Positions 1 to 8,136 of a stretch of 64,000 nucleotides of DNA are shown in pieces. Positions within the stretch are counted from its first letter, which is position 1, and every line of letters begins with the position of its first letter. The notes beneath the pieces are model-generated. The model was given only the letters and a program-made list of their open reading frames with translations. It was not told the DNA's origin and searched no databases. Source of the stretch: Aeromonas tecta (GTDB lineage Bacteria; Pseudomonadota; Gammaproteobacteria; Enterobacterales; Aeromonadaceae); contig NZ_CDCA01000010.1 of the NCBI RefSeq assembly GCF_000820185.1, forward strand, positions 19,009 through 83,008. The letters run 5' to 3'. A program made the translations under genes and the position numbers.

Positions 1-458
1 GGCACCTTCAGGTAGAGGTTGATGCTGCGGCTCCGGCCCCCGTACTCTTGCCTCATCAGGCTCGTATCGATGCGCTGCTGGCGGGACGCACCCTGGAGGG
101 TGTCTTGGCGAATCTGCAGGAAGCAAGCCTGGCGTCAGCCCAGGAGGTGAGCCTGGCCAGGGCACGGGAGAGCTGCCAGAGCGGCAGCCCCATCAGCCGC
201 GCCATCCTCTGGCGTCAATACTGGCAGGCGCGTCGCCAGTCACTTGCCGAGGTGTTCGCCGATGAGCTGACGCTGTCGGTCAATTGCGTGCTCAAGGGCG
301 ATTTCGTGGAAGGCGTGCGGGCGCTGCTGATTGACAAGGACAAGTCGCCCTGCTGGCAGGTGCCACAGCCGGGCACCAGCTGGCTGGATGATTACTATGT
401 GTGGCCGGAAGGGGTGAATCCCCTCTCTGGCTCTGAGGCTGGCGGGAACCTGAGGTAG
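1..458 (+). CDS. 3-hydroxyisobutyryl-CoA hydrolase, C-terminal part (truncated by window edge)
   Basis: The reading frame is open from the first bases of the window to a TAG at 456-458, so only the last ~150 residues are present. The segment around NCVLKGDFVEGVRALLIDKD is the C-terminal signature of the enoyl-CoA hydratase/isomerase subfamily that hydrolyses 3-hydroxyisobutyryl-CoA in valine breakdown. The following gene encodes the next enzyme of that pathway, which supports the call. The start codon and the CoA-binding core lie outside the window. Confidence 0.8.
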   Translation, partial: HLQVEVDAAAPAPVLLPHQARIDALLAGRTLEGVLANLQEASLASAQEVSLARARESCQSGSPISRAILWRQYWQARRQSLAEVFADELTLSVNCVLKGDFVEGVRALLIDKDKSPCWQVPQPGTSWLDDYYVWPEGVNPLSGSEAGGNLR

Positions 459-535
459 CCAAGCGGTTCGATGCGGCTCCGCCCCTGCGGGCGCGGGTCT
501 GGCTGGTATCAACGGATTGAAGCAAGGAGCAAACA

Positions 536-1456
536 ATGACAAGGATTGGATTTATCGGGCTCGGCAACATGGGGGGCCCCATGGCCGCCAACCTCGCCAG
601 GGCGGGTCATGGGGTGCAGGTGTTTGATCTGATGCCCGAAAGTGTCACCAAGGCGATCGCGGCCGGCTGTATCGCCGCTGGTGATGCCCGCGAGGCGGTC
701 AGCGGCTGTGATATTGTCATCAGCATGCTGCCAGCAGGGGATCATGTGCGTGGGCTCTGGCTTGGCGAGAGTGCGGGAGAGAGAGGCGGACAGGATCTGC
801 TGGGGGCCCTGCCAACGGGCGCGCTGGTGATCGACTGCTCCACCATCGACGTGGCCTCGGCCCGTCAGGTGGGCGAGGCGGCCAGGGCGCGCGGCATTCG
901 CTTCATCGATGCGCCCGTGTCGGGTGGCGTCGCCGGGGCGGCAGCGGGAACCCTCACCTTTATCGTCGGCGGCGAGAGCGCCGATTTTGAGGCGGCCAAG
1001 CCAGTCTTGGCCCATATGGGGCAGAACCTGTTCCATGCCGGGGCGCTGGGGGCGGGCCAGATCGCCAAGATGTGCAACAACATGCTGCTCGCCATCCAGA
1101 TGGCGGGCACCGCCGAGGCGCTGGCGCTCGGGGTGAAGGAGGGGCTGGATCCGAGCGTCCTCTCCACCATCATGGGCAAGAGCTCGGGCAACAACTGGAG
1201 CCTGGAGCGCTACAACCCCTGGCCGGGGGTGATGGAGAACGTGCCGGCGGCGCGGGGCTATCAGGGGGGCTTCATGACCCGCTTGATGGTGAAAGACTTA
1301 GGGCTGGCCATGGGGCTTGCCGAGCATGCCCACAGCGCCGTGCCCATGGGGGCCCTTGCCCGCAACCTGTTCAACCTGCACGCGAGTCAGGGGCAGGGAG
1401 CCAAGGATTTCTCCAGCATCCTCGAGCTCTATCGGGACAAGACAGAGCCGGGATAA
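536..1456 (+). CDS. mmsB: 3-hydroxyisobutyrate dehydrogenase
   Basis: A 306-residue enzyme oxidising 3-hydroxyisobutyrate to methylmalonate semialdehyde with NAD(+) in valine catabolism. The N-terminal Rossmann fold shows GFIGLGNMGGPMAANLARAG (residues ~4-23). A second family motif, DAPVSGGVAGAAAGTL, is at ~123-138, and the catalytic lysine is in GAGQIAKMCNN near residue 180. Length is normal for the family. The start ATG follows AAGGAGC with good spacing. It lies 77 nt after the hydrolase gene and is probably co-transcribed with it and with the SDR downstream. Close relatives such as GarR/GlxR share the fold, but the context favours MmsB. Confidence 0.93.
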   Translation: MTRIGFIGLGNMGGPMAANLARAGHGVQVFDLMPESVTKAIAAGCIAAGDAREAVSGCDIVISMLPAGDHVRGLWLGESAGERGGQDLLGALPTGALVIDCSTIDVASARQVGEAARARGIRFIDAPVSGGVAGAAAGTLTFIVGGESADFEAAKPVLAHMGQNLFHAGALGAGQIAKMCNNMLLAIQMAGTAEALALGVKEGLDPSVLSTIMGKSSGNNWSLERYNPWPGVMENVPAARGYQGGFMTRLMVKDLGLAMGLAEHAHSAVPMGALARNLFNLHASQGQGAKDFSSILELYRDKTEPG

Positions 1457-1540
1457 GCCGCGGCGAGCCGTTATTCACCTTCTTTGCAGAACACGTTGCC
1501 TAACTCTGTGTCAGACAGGGCCATATCATCAGGAGCATTC

Positions 1541-2302
1541 ATGGATATCAATCACAGCGTCATTGCCATCACGGGGGCCGGGCGTGGGCTCGGCCGCGCC
1601 ATCGCCCAGCACCTTGCCAGTCAGGGGGCCGTACTGGCGCTTATCGACGTCAACCGCGCCGATCTGGAGGTGACCGAGGCCGAGATCCGCAGCCGGGATG
1701 GCCACTGCGCCCTGTTTGTCTGCAACGTGGCGAGTGAAACCGAGGTGGAGGCGACCTTTGCCGCAGTTAAGGAGCAGCTGGGGGCCCTGCATAGCCTTAT
1801 CAACTGCGCCGGGATCCTGCGCGACGGCATGCTGATCAAGGTGAAAGAGGGGGAGCTGCAGGAGAAAATGAGCCTGGCCCAGTGGCAAGCCGTCATCGAC
1901 GTCAACCTGACCGGCACCTTCCTGTGCGGTCGCGAGGGGGCGGCGCTGATGGCCCAGGGCGGGCAGGGCGGCGTCATCATCAATATCTCGTCCATTGCCC
2001 GCGCCGGCAATATCGGCCAGAGCAACTATGCCGCCAGCAAGGCGGGGGTGGCATCCCTGGTGGTGACCTGGGCGCGGGAGCTGGCCCGCCATAAAATCCG
2101 GGTGATGGGCATAGCCCCAGGAGTGTTTGCCACCGACATGACGGCGGCGATGAAACCCGAAGCCATGGCGCGGATGCAGCAGGCCATCCCGGTCGGCACC
2201 CTGGGGGAGGCGGCGCAGCTAGCCCAGACGGTGCAATTTATCCTTGCCAACGACTACCTGTCCGGGCGGATGATCGAGCTGGACGGTGGTTTGCGGATCT
2301 GA
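1541..2302 (+). CDS. SDR family oxidoreductase (FabG-like)
   Basis: A 253-residue short-chain dehydrogenase/reductase. It has the cofactor motif TGAGRGLG near residue 10, the NCAG motif near 88, a catalytic Ser in NISSIA and a YAASK active-site motif around 165, and the C-terminal GGLRI typical of FabG-like enzymes. The ATG at 1541 is preferred over an upstream in-frame start because AGGAG lies at 1531-1535. It sits behind mmsB at the end of the valine operon and may act as a 3-hydroxyacyl-CoA or hydroxyacid dehydrogenase there. The substrate cannot be read from sequence. A terminator follows at 2336. Confidence 0.85.
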   Translation: MDINHSVIAITGAGRGLGRAIAQHLASQGAVLALIDVNRADLEVTEAEIRSRDGHCALFVCNVASETEVEATFAAVKEQLGALHSLINCAGILRDGMLIKVKEGELQEKMSLAQWQAVIDVNLTGTFLCGREGAALMAQGGQGGVIINISSIARAGNIGQSNYAASKAGVASLVVTWARELARHKIRVMGIAPGVFATDMTAAMKPEAMARMQQAIPVGTLGEAAQLAQTVQFILANDYLSGRMIELDGGLRI

Positions 2303-2335
2303 CTCTTAGCGCTCAATGTAGCACTCATGAGAAGA

Positions 2336-2365
2336 CGCCCCTTGCCCCGGCACAGGGGCGTTTTT
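2336..2365 (+). terminator. rho-independent terminator of the valine operon
   Basis: Perfect 7-bp stem CGCCCCT (2336-2342) with AGGGGCG (2354-2360), followed directly by five T residues. It lies 34 nt after the SDR stop. Confidence 0.85.
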
Positions 2366-2691
2366 ATTCACACCGCTATCTACCTGTCAACACGGCCACC
2401 CGGTTTGCAGCCTCATAGCGATGCAGTAAAAACCGGAGTGAAGTCATGGAAAAATGTGAAATATCAATGGGTCTTTCTTAATTTGAACCAGCTCACAGGC
2501 GTCGTGGGTCAGTGCTGTAGAATTGCGCGCGGTCAAGGCGGTGCATGATTGGCACTTCGAGGGATTGCGGTCGGAATAGTCATGCAATATAGTTGCCGCC
2601 TTTTTCACGGGGTAGAGACTCTTAGCCCCTCCCATGTCGCGCGCAGTATGAATACGGACGCTCAGCAGCCGCCTAATTAAACAGGATTGAG
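2366..2691. other. gene-free leader region upstream of the antiporter gene
   Basis: About 325 bases lacking a convincing gene. The short frames on either strand have no ribosome site or recognisable product. It is less GC-rich than its surroundings and should hold the promoter of the antiporter gene. A TATGAAT half-site near 2648 is reminiscent of an ARG box, but I see no full ArgR palindrome. I could not recognise a lysine or other known riboswitch. Confidence 0.4.
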
Positions 2692-4128
2692 ATGGACAAG
2701 AAACTAGGGCTTGGCGCCCTCATTTCGCTGGTGATCGGCTCTATGGTCGGCGCCGGGGTTTTCAGTCTGCCACAAAATATCGCAGCGCATGCCAGCGTAG
2801 GGGCCGTTGCCCTGGGTTGGGCCATCACCGGTCTTGGCATGATCTGCCTCGCGCTGGTTTACCAGAATCTTTCCATGCGCCGCCCGGATCTCGATGGCGG
2901 TATCTTCAGTTACGCCAAGGCCGGCTTTGGCGACTTCGTCGGCTTCAATGCCGCCTGGGGCTATTGGCTCTGCCAACTGCTGGCCAACGTCTCCTACGCC
3001 ATCGTGGTGTTCAGCGCGCTGAGCTATTTCTTCGACACCCCCGATAACGTCATCTTCGGCGACGGCAATACCCCAGTGGCGATCACGCTTGCCTCTGTGC
3101 TCATCTGGTCGGTGCATGCCCTGGTGCTGCGCGGGATCCAGGTTGCGGCGCTGGTGAATATCGTCACCACCATCGCCAAGATGGTGCCGCTCATCGTGTT
3201 CTGCGTCGCCGTCTTGCTGGCCTTCAACATGCAGACCTTCACCCTGGACATCTGGGGACAGGGCAACATGGAACTGGGCTCGGTGATGGATCAGATCAAG
3301 TCCACCATGAAGGTGACACTCTGGGTCTTCATCGGGATTGAAGGGGCCGTGGTGGTCTCGGCCCGTGCTCGTCATCGCAAGGACGTGGGCCGTGCCACCG
3401 TGCTGGCGCTGCTCGGCGCCCTGGCGCTCTATGTGATGGTGACCCTGTTCTCGCTGGGGGTGATGAGTCAGCCGCAACTGGCCGAGCTCAAGAACCCGTC
3501 CACCGCCATGATCCTGGAAGCCGTGGTCGGCCCCTGGGGTGCCTGGCTCATCAACATCGGTCTGGTGATCTCGGTGATCGGTGCCCTGCTGAGCTGGACC
3601 GTGCTGGCGGCGGAAGTGCCCTACATCGCCGGCAAGACCGGTGTCTTCCCGGCCTGGTTTGCCAAGGAGAACAAGAACGGCTCGCCCAAGGTGTCGCTCT
3701 GGTGCTCCACCATTCTGGTGCAAACCTTCCTCATCATCATCTACTTCCAGAGCAGCACCTATCTGGCGCTGGTCAACATCGCCACCTCGGCGGCGCTGGT
3801 GCCCTATGTCTTCTCCGGCGCCTATGGGCTCAAGCTGGCGCTGCAGGGAACCACCTACGAGAACCAGCCTCATCAGCGCAAGCGTGACCTGCTGCTGGCG
3901 CTGGTGGCGACCGTCTACGGCTGCTGGCTGGTCTATGCCGCCGGGGTGGAATACCTGCTGCTGGTGGCGCTGCTCTACAGCCCCGGCATCTTCATCTACT
4001 GGAAGGCGCGCCAGCACCATGGGCTGCGCAGCCTCAACCGGCTGGAGCAGGGGATGACGGCGGCCCTGCTCGGTTGCGCCGTGCTGGCGTTCTACAAGGT
4101 GATGGACGGTACCATTCCCCTGCATTAA
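2692..4128 (+). CDS. arcD: basic amino acid/polyamine antiporter, ArcD type (APC superfamily)
   Basis: A 478-residue inner-membrane protein with about 12 hydrophobic segments. The N-terminus LISLVIGSMVGAGVFSLPQN is the substrate-site helix 1 signature of APC antiporters, and DGGIFSYAKAGFGD with GFNAAWGYW closely resembles ArcD of pseudomonads, which exchanges arginine for ornithine. Related carriers for lysine/cadaverine or agmatine share these motifs, so the exact substrate pair is inferred. AGGATTGAG precedes the ATG. No arcABC genes are in the window, so the gene stands alone between two terminators and may serve acid resistance or arginine fermentation. Confidence 0.8.
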   Translation: MDKKLGLGALISLVIGSMVGAGVFSLPQNIAAHASVGAVALGWAITGLGMICLALVYQNLSMRRPDLDGGIFSYAKAGFGDFVGFNAAWGYWLCQLLANVSYAIVVFSALSYFFDTPDNVIFGDGNTPVAITLASVLIWSVHALVLRGIQVAALVNIVTTIAKMVPLIVFCVAVLLAFNMQTFTLDIWGQGNMELGSVMDQIKSTMKVTLWVFIGIEGAVVVSARARHRKDVGRATVLALLGALALYVMVTLFSLGVMSQPQLAELKNPSTAMILEAVVGPWGAWLINIGLVISVIGALLSWTVLAAEVPYIAGKTGVFPAWFAKENKNGSPKVSLWCSTILVQTFLIIIYFQSSTYLALVNIATSAALVPYVFSGAYGLKLALQGTTYENQPHQRKRDLLLALVATVYGCWLVYAAGVEYLLLVALLYSPGIFIYWKARQHHGLRSLNRLEQGMTAALLGCAVLAFYKVMDGTIPLH

Positions 4129-4140
4129 TCGGCACAATGA

Positions 4141-4169
4141 AGAGATGGCCTGGAGCCATCTCTTTTTTT
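4141..4169 (+). terminator. rho-independent terminator after the antiporter gene
   Basis: Perfect 9-bp stem AGAGATGGC (4141-4149) with GCCATCTCT (4155-4163) and a following T tract. It separates the antiporter from the downstream permease. Confidence 0.9.
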
Positions 4170-4220
4170 ATGCGCGCAATAAGATAAAAACGCTGCCGCA
4201 CCGATCGGGAAGGAATGTTT

Positions 4221-5009
4221 ATGCTGTTTTTGGGGTATCTGCTGTTGGGGGCCTTCGCGGGCATACTGGCCGGGCTGTTCGGGATCGGGGGCGGGCTCAT
4301 CATAGTGCCGGTACTGGTGCTGAGCTTCCATGCCCAAGGGGTGCCGCCCGAGATCATCACCCACCTGGCACTGGGTACCTCCTTGCCCACCATGATCTTC
4401 ACCGGGCTCAGCTCGCTGCGGGCGCACCGTGAAGCCGGCGCAGTGGATTGGGTGGTGATCCGCCGGCTGGGGGTCGGCATGCTGATCGGCGCCTGGCTTG
4501 GCGGCATGACCGCCAACCTGCTCAGCGCCAGCACCCTCAACATCATCATCGGCTGCTTCGCCTGGACCATGGCGGTGCAGATGGGGCTCAACCTCAGACC
4601 CAAGGCGGAGCGTCATCTGCCGGGCCCCGTCGGTACCGGCATCGCGGGTACCGTCATCGGCTGGTTATCGGCGCTGTTTGGCATCGGGGGAGGCTCCATG
4701 ACGGTGCCTTATCTGACCTGGAACAGCGTGCCGATGCGCAACGCCGTGGCGGCGTCTGCGGCCTGCAGCATCCCCATCGCGTTGGCGGGCAGCCTGAGCT
4801 ACCTCTACGCCGGCTGGGGTCATGCCGGTCTGCCGCAATGGAGTGTCGGCTTTATCTATCTGCCGGCGCTGCTTGGCATCATCCTCACCAGCACCCAGTT
4901 CGCCCGCATCGGTGCCCGGCTGGCGCATCGTCTCTCTCCCCAACGGCTCAAGCAGGCTTTTGCCTTGCTGATGCTGGTGGTGGGCGCAAAATTCATGCTA
5001 TTTAGCTGA
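4221..5009 (+). CDS. TauE/SafE-family sulfite or organic anion permease
   Basis: A ~262-residue membrane protein with 7-8 hydrophobic segments. The two internal repeats carry GILAGLFGIGGGLIIVPVL near the N-terminus and WLSALFGIGGGSMTVPYL near the middle, which is the duplicated signature of the TauE/SafE (DUF81) family. Members are thought to export sulfite, sulfoacetate or related anions; the substrate here is unknown. An in-frame ATG lies at 4215, but AAGGA at 4210-4214 abuts it and is six bases from the ATG at 4221, so 4221 is preferred. It probably has its own promoter because a terminator precedes it. Confidence 0.85.
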   Translation: MLFLGYLLLGAFAGILAGLFGIGGGLIIVPVLVLSFHAQGVPPEIITHLALGTSLPTMIFTGLSSLRAHREAGAVDWVVIRRLGVGMLIGAWLGGMTANLLSASTLNIIIGCFAWTMAVQMGLNLRPKAERHLPGPVGTGIAGTVIGWLSALFGIGGGSMTVPYLTWNSVPMRNAVAASAACSIPIALAGSLSYLYAGWGHAGLPQWSVGFIYLPALLGIILTSTQFARIGARLAHRLSPQRLKQAFALLMLVVGAKFMLFS

Positions 5010-5066
5010 TTTATTGGCAGATTGCCGAAAAAGCAGGCAAACGAACCAGCTGCGGGCAGAAAGCCA

Positions 5067-5094
5067 TTGCATTGAAACGGGACTTTGCTATTCT
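5067..5094 (+). promoter_or_regulatory. sigma70-type promoter of the SRP RNA gene
   Basis: TTGCAT (5067-5072) and TATTCT (5089-5094) are separated by 16 bases, and the RNA 5' end at 5102 is 7 bases after the -10 box. The GC-rich discriminator CGTCGCCGG resembles that of growth-rate-controlled stable RNA promoters. Inferred from sequence only. Confidence 0.65.
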
Positions 5095-5101
5095 CGTCGC
5101 C

Positions 5102-5214
5102 GGTGGTCCCATTGGTCCTCTCGCATTGATAACCCGTCGACCTGGTCAGGACCGGAAGGTAGCAGCCAAGGTGGGGGACTCGAGTGCCGGGATGTGGCTG
5201 GTGGGGCCACCACC
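5102..5214 (+). ncRNA. ffs: 4.5S RNA, bacterial signal recognition particle RNA
   Basis: A 113-base RNA that binds Ffh and targets inner-membrane proteins co-translationally. The diagnostic core is visible: the conserved GGTCAGG..CGGAAGG tetraloop region with AGCAGCCAAGG, then GTGCCGGGATGTGGCTGG, matching the E. coli 4.5S RNA apical domain. The termini pair as GGTGGTCCC with GGGCCACCACC, closing the long hairpin. It is flanked by a terminator-preceded permease gene and a poorly conserved region, as a free-standing gene with its own promoter. Confidence 0.95.
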
Positions 5215-5303
5215 TATTTCTATAAATCAATAAGTTAGTCTCCAAAATCCCCCTCAGACCTCTTGGTAATCCACTTTGTGTGGATGGATCAGGAGTCTTC
5301 ATA

Positions 5304-5609
5304 GTGAATCTCTGGCTTTCTTTGCAAGCTATCTGGTACTACCGCAAGGTGGCCGTGCTTCCCTGTGCGCGCCGCAAGGACATCAAGAAATCTCTCCGTA
5401 CTCGGGACAAGCTGGTTGCACGCAGCAAGGTGGCCCAGTTGCTTGCCTGCGCGCGTTCTCGGGTAAAGCCTGTGGTTGTTGCAGCCAAAGCCTCAGCCAA
5501 GCTCCTTACCGGAGCCTCTGCAACTACCGCATGCAGTCAACCCTGTCCCTCAGTCAGTCCCAATGACCCCTTCTGCCATTTCATCCTCTGTACTCTCATA
5601 ACTCAGTGA
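5304..5609 (+). CDS. hypothetical small basic protein
   Basis: A 101-codon frame starting at GTG 5304, with AGGAG at 5291-5295 eight bases upstream. The product begins with a hydrophobic stretch (NLWLSLQAIWYY) and continues as a Lys/Arg/Ala-rich segment (RRKDIKKSLRTRDKLVARSK), then a Ser/Pro/Cys-rich tail. I do not recognise a family. An overlapping frame from 5276 is also open, so coding status rests mainly on the ribosome site. It could be a lineage-specific membrane-associated peptide or a chance frame. Confidence 0.4.
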   Translation: MNLWLSLQAIWYYRKVAVLPCARRKDIKKSLRTRDKLVARSKVAQLLACARSRVKPVVVAAKASAKLLTGASATTACSQPCPSVSPNDPFCHFILCTLITQ

Positions 5610-6024
5610 CCGTTATCTGAAAGAGAAGGTGATCTTCAGGGCACCCAAAGAGCTCAGCAATCAGAAGCACTACATCGATTATTCCATCAGAGCTCCCATT
5701 TTTAGCGCGGCACCTGCCCGCATCGCCCCCAAGTTGGCGGGGGTTCAGAACAAGTTCAGCGCTACCGCAGTATCATTTCTAGCGCTTTACCGGCGGTACG
5801 GCGCCCACGACAGGACTGCGAGACTTGGTCTCTGTCTATCTTCCATCACCTTGATGCCCTGAATCGCGGCGTTATTTGTGTGGGCGATCACCTGCGGTTA
5901 TCGCTGTTCATGCTCATTGATGAGCCTGATCTGCTGCCGTTCAACCTGTTGATCCGCTGGCTGATGATGTCTTGGCCCGCGGAAACCTGTTTCCCCTCAC
6001 TCTCGTGACGTTCTGAAGGATAAA
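5610..6024. other. gene-poor stretch with one unassigned open frame
   Basis: No confident gene. One frame is open from 5706 to a TGA at 6006-6008 with the protein-like tail MLIDEPDLLPFNLL, but it has no ATG before 5910 and no ribosome site. It ends 16 bases before the SPOR gene, as an upstream operon partner or a decayed 5' extension would. An overlapping frame (5629-5862) competes. Base composition is lower in GC than the flanks. Confidence 0.3.
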
Positions 6025-6831
6025 ATGACCGAACGCTATCTATGCAAGCCCTCCCATCTCATTCGCCAGCTCACCCTGGGCTTGGCCGCCGGCGCCCTGG
6101 TTTTCTTTTTTTTGAGCAACGCGATCCCCTCCGCCAAAAGGAATACCACCACCGTCATCGCGAATTCTCCCATGCTCCGGCCGGCGTCTGAACCAAATCA
6201 ACCCCAGGTCAGCCGTGCATCAGTGTGGGTGCTGGTGGATAAGCTGGCGTTGCCTCTGCCGGGATTGGTCTCTGATGCGGAGTACGTTGCGAGGTGGCAG
6301 GAGCATATCGCCGAGGGGGTGACGCCGGTGATCGGCAAATCGGTCGGTGTGGCGCTACCCAATAAGGCTAATGGCCTCATTGCATCTGAGCTCTCGACGG
6401 TGGCGGAGCCCATACAACAAGCCAGGATCCCGGTTGTGGACGCTGAAGTTAGCGCTGAGCGCGATGTCGCCGCCAAGTCAAAGGCCGTTCCTGCGCCGAA
6501 GGCCAAGCCACAAGGTGATGAGCCCGGCAGTATCACATTGACGCCCGCCCGCATTCTGAATCAGAAGGACAGCCGCCACCTCAGCGTGCAACTGATGGGG
6601 GCGGGCCGATTGGATGCCATCGAGCGATTTGTGGTCGGCAACCAGCTTTCTGGCAAGGTATGGGTCTATCGAACGCAGTTACACGGCTATCCCTGGTATG
6701 TGGTATTGCAAGGCGATCATGCCAGCATGACCCTGGCTATGGCGGCCATTCGCAATCTGCCAGCCACCTTGCTTAAAGCGAAACCTTGGCCCAAATCCTT
6801 TGCTCAAGTGAAAAAAGAGCTCAAACAATAG
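6025..6831 (+). CDS. SPOR-domain membrane protein (DamX-like, short)
   Basis: A 268-residue bitopic protein. It has a short cytoplasmic N-terminus, a hydrophobic segment at ~18-37 (LTLGLAAGALVFFFLSN) and a long low-complexity periplasmic linker rich in Ala/Pro/Lys. A C-terminal SPOR domain at ~190-262 includes HLSVQLMGAG, YPWYVVLQGD and LPATLLKAKPWPKSFAQVK, which parallel the DamX C-terminus. SPOR domains bind denuded glycan at the division septum. It is shorter than E. coli DamX and has no AAA domain. AAGGA precedes the ATG. The neighbours give no cell-division context, so this may be a secondary SPOR protein. Confidence 0.75.
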   Translation: MTERYLCKPSHLIRQLTLGLAAGALVFFFLSNAIPSAKRNTTTVIANSPMLRPASEPNQPQVSRASVWVLVDKLALPLPGLVSDAEYVARWQEHIAEGVTPVIGKSVGVALPNKANGLIASELSTVAEPIQQARIPVVDAEVSAERDVAAKSKAVPAPKAKPQGDEPGSITLTPARILNQKDSRHLSVQLMGAGRLDAIERFVVGNQLSGKVWVYRTQLHGYPWYVVLQGDHASMTLAMAAIRNLPATLLKAKPWPKSFAQVKKELKQ

Positions 6832-6914
6832 GCAAACAGCCCGGCCACTTACCTGTAGAGACGGGTGCCGTGCCTTGGAGGAATGCACAGGAGCGCAGCG
6901 ATCGGTTTGATCGC

Positions 6915-7919
6915 TTAGCTGCCACAGGATTGGCGCACGATCAGGGTGGGCGGGAGGATCAGGCTCTTGGCGGGCTCATCGTTGCCGTTGATGCGCTCCA
7001 GCAGAAGCTCGCCCGCCTTGCGGCCTATCTCCCGCGCCGCCACCGAGACGGTGGTGAGTGCCGGTTCAACCAGCGCGGTTTCCGGAATATCGTCAAACCC
7101 CACCAGGGCAAAGTCTCGCCCAATCACCCGCTCTTGTTTACGCAGTGCCAGCATGGCGCCGAGTGCCACAACGTCTTGATAACAGACTGCCGCGGTGACG
7201 TCCGGGTGTTGCTTCAGCAGGGTCGTCATGGCCTGGGTGCCATCGTTTCGGCTGGCGCCACAGCCGATGATCCACTCTTGATTGGGGGAGATGCCATGTT
7301 CGATCAGCTTGCTCATATAACCGCCAAGCCGCTGGGCGCGGCTGAGGGAGGAGGTTTGACCGCCGATGAAGGCGATGTGGCGATGTCCGAGCCGGATCAG
7401 GTGTTCGGTCGCCAGCTGACAGCCGAGAAAGTTATCGGTGCCCACGAAATCGATAGCCACATCAGGGACGGGACGTATGACCAGAATGGTGGGCATGCGA
7501 CGCCGCTGCAGGCTCTCGAAGAAGCTGGTTGGCGTCGGCTGTGCGGCGCAGATCACCATGCCAGCCGCGCTGTTGCGCTGCAGTGAGTCCATAAATTGCT
7601 GCTGGCGCTCGGCCGATTCCTCACTGTTGGCGAGAAAAAGCATCAGATCGTGGTGCTCCATCTCCCGGCCGAGGCCTGCGGTCATCTCGGCATAGAAAGG
7701 GTTGGTGATATCGTGGAGCAGCAAACCGACCAGGTTACTGCTCTTGTTGCGCAGATTGGCCGCGGTCTGGTTATAGACATAACCCAGTTCGTCGATTGCC
7801 TTGAGTACCAGTTGACGGGTGTGCTCCGAAATGCGCCCCTTGTTGCGCAGCGTCATGGAGACGGTAGCGGTGGAGACGCCGAGGTGTTTGGCGATATCTG
7901 CCACGGTGACATTGCTCAT
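6915..7919 (-). CDS. LacI-family transcriptional repressor of the mannoside locus
   Basis: A 334-residue regulator. The N-terminal helix-turn-helix and hinge helix read VTVADIAKHLGVSTATVSMTLRNKG, followed by a periplasmic-binding-like domain starting SSNLVGLLLHDITNPFYAEM. A GTG 54 bases upstream is in frame, but the LacI N-terminus conventionally begins at MSNVTVADIA, so ATG 7919 is chosen. It is divergent from the mannose-6-phosphate isomerase gene, and the 217-base gap is full of GGTTAATC half-sites that are its likely operators. The effector is not known; mannose 6-phosphate or the imported phospho-mannoside would be natural candidates. One such half-site palindrome (7964-7984) lies close to its own start, suggesting autoregulation. 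Confidence 0.9.
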   Translation of the reverse strand: MSNVTVADIAKHLGVSTATVSMTLRNKGRISEHTRQLVLKAIDELGYVYNQTAANLRNKSSNLVGLLLHDITNPFYAEMTAGLGREMEHHDLMLFLANSEESAERQQQFMDSLQRNSAAGMVICAAQPTPTSFFESLQRRRMPTILVIRPVPDVAIDFVGTDNFLGCQLATEHLIRLGHRHIAFIGGQTSSLSRAQRLGGYMSKLIEHGISPNQEWIIGCGASRNDGTQAMTTLLKQHPDVTAAVCYQDVVALGAMLALRKQERVIGRDFALVGFDDIPETALVEPALTTVSVAAREIGRKAGELLLERINGNDEPAKSLILPPTLIVRQSCGS

Positions 7920-7960
7920 GGAGGCCCTGCATCGGTTAGCTATGGGAGCCAACAAGATAC

Positions 7961-8100
7961 ATCGATTAACCACGCATGGTTAGCGGCTGGGTGATTAAAT
8001 GTGATTAACCTCTCTTTGTAGTGCATAAGATCACCATTATAGTGGTTAATGCTGAGGTTAATCACGTTTACCTGATAGGTGAATGAGGTTAATCGATTTA
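7961..8100. promoter_or_regulatory. operator cluster (GGTTAATC half-sites) between lacI-type gene and isomerase gene
   Basis: Half-sites matching GATTAACC/GGTTAATC occur at 7964-7971, 8003-8010, 8056-8063 and 8087-8094. Weaker ones are GGTTAGC at 7978 and GGTTAAT at 8044. GATTAACCA (7964-7972) and TGGTTAGC (7977-7984) form one near-perfect palindrome. The outermost copies form an 11-bp inverted pair, ATCGATTAACC (7961-7971) with GGTTAATCGAT (8087-8097). The pattern fits multi-site binding by the divergent LacI-type repressor, possibly with looping. Confidence 0.7.
8016..8043 (+). promoter_or_regulatory. predicted promoter of the mannoside operon
   Basis: TTGTAG (8016-8021), 16-base spacer, TATAGT (8038-8043). 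The predicted start near 8050 falls among the GGTTAATC half-sites at 8044-8063, consistent with repression by occlusion. Confidence 0.5.
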
Positions 8101-8103
8101 TCT

Positions 8104-8128
8104 TCTCTCACATTGGATCAGTGAGAGA
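8104..8128 (+). promoter_or_regulatory. stem-loop covering the ribosome-binding region of the isomerase gene
   Basis: TCTCTCAC (8104-8111) pairs perfectly with GTGAGAGA (8121-8128) around a 9-base loop, ending 8 bases before the ATG. The purine-rich GAGAGA that would serve as ribosome site is in the 3' arm, so folding may reduce translation. No regulator is known for it. Confidence 0.5.
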
Positions 8129-8136
8129 GCAGATAA

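Noticed and set aside
2366..2691. Possible lysine or other riboswitch in the antiporter leader
   Set aside because: I could not find the conserved core of the lysine element or a terminator/anti-terminator pair before the ATG.
2704..4137. 477-codon minus-strand frame opposite the antiporter gene
   Set aside because: It is His/Gln/Gly-rich, has no family resemblance, and mirrors a clear membrane transporter. It arises from codon bias in GC-rich DNA.
7991..8040. CRP site in the mannoside promoter
   Set aside because: TGTGA at ~8000 and TCACC at ~8031 are not spaced as one CRP palindrome; only half-sites are present.
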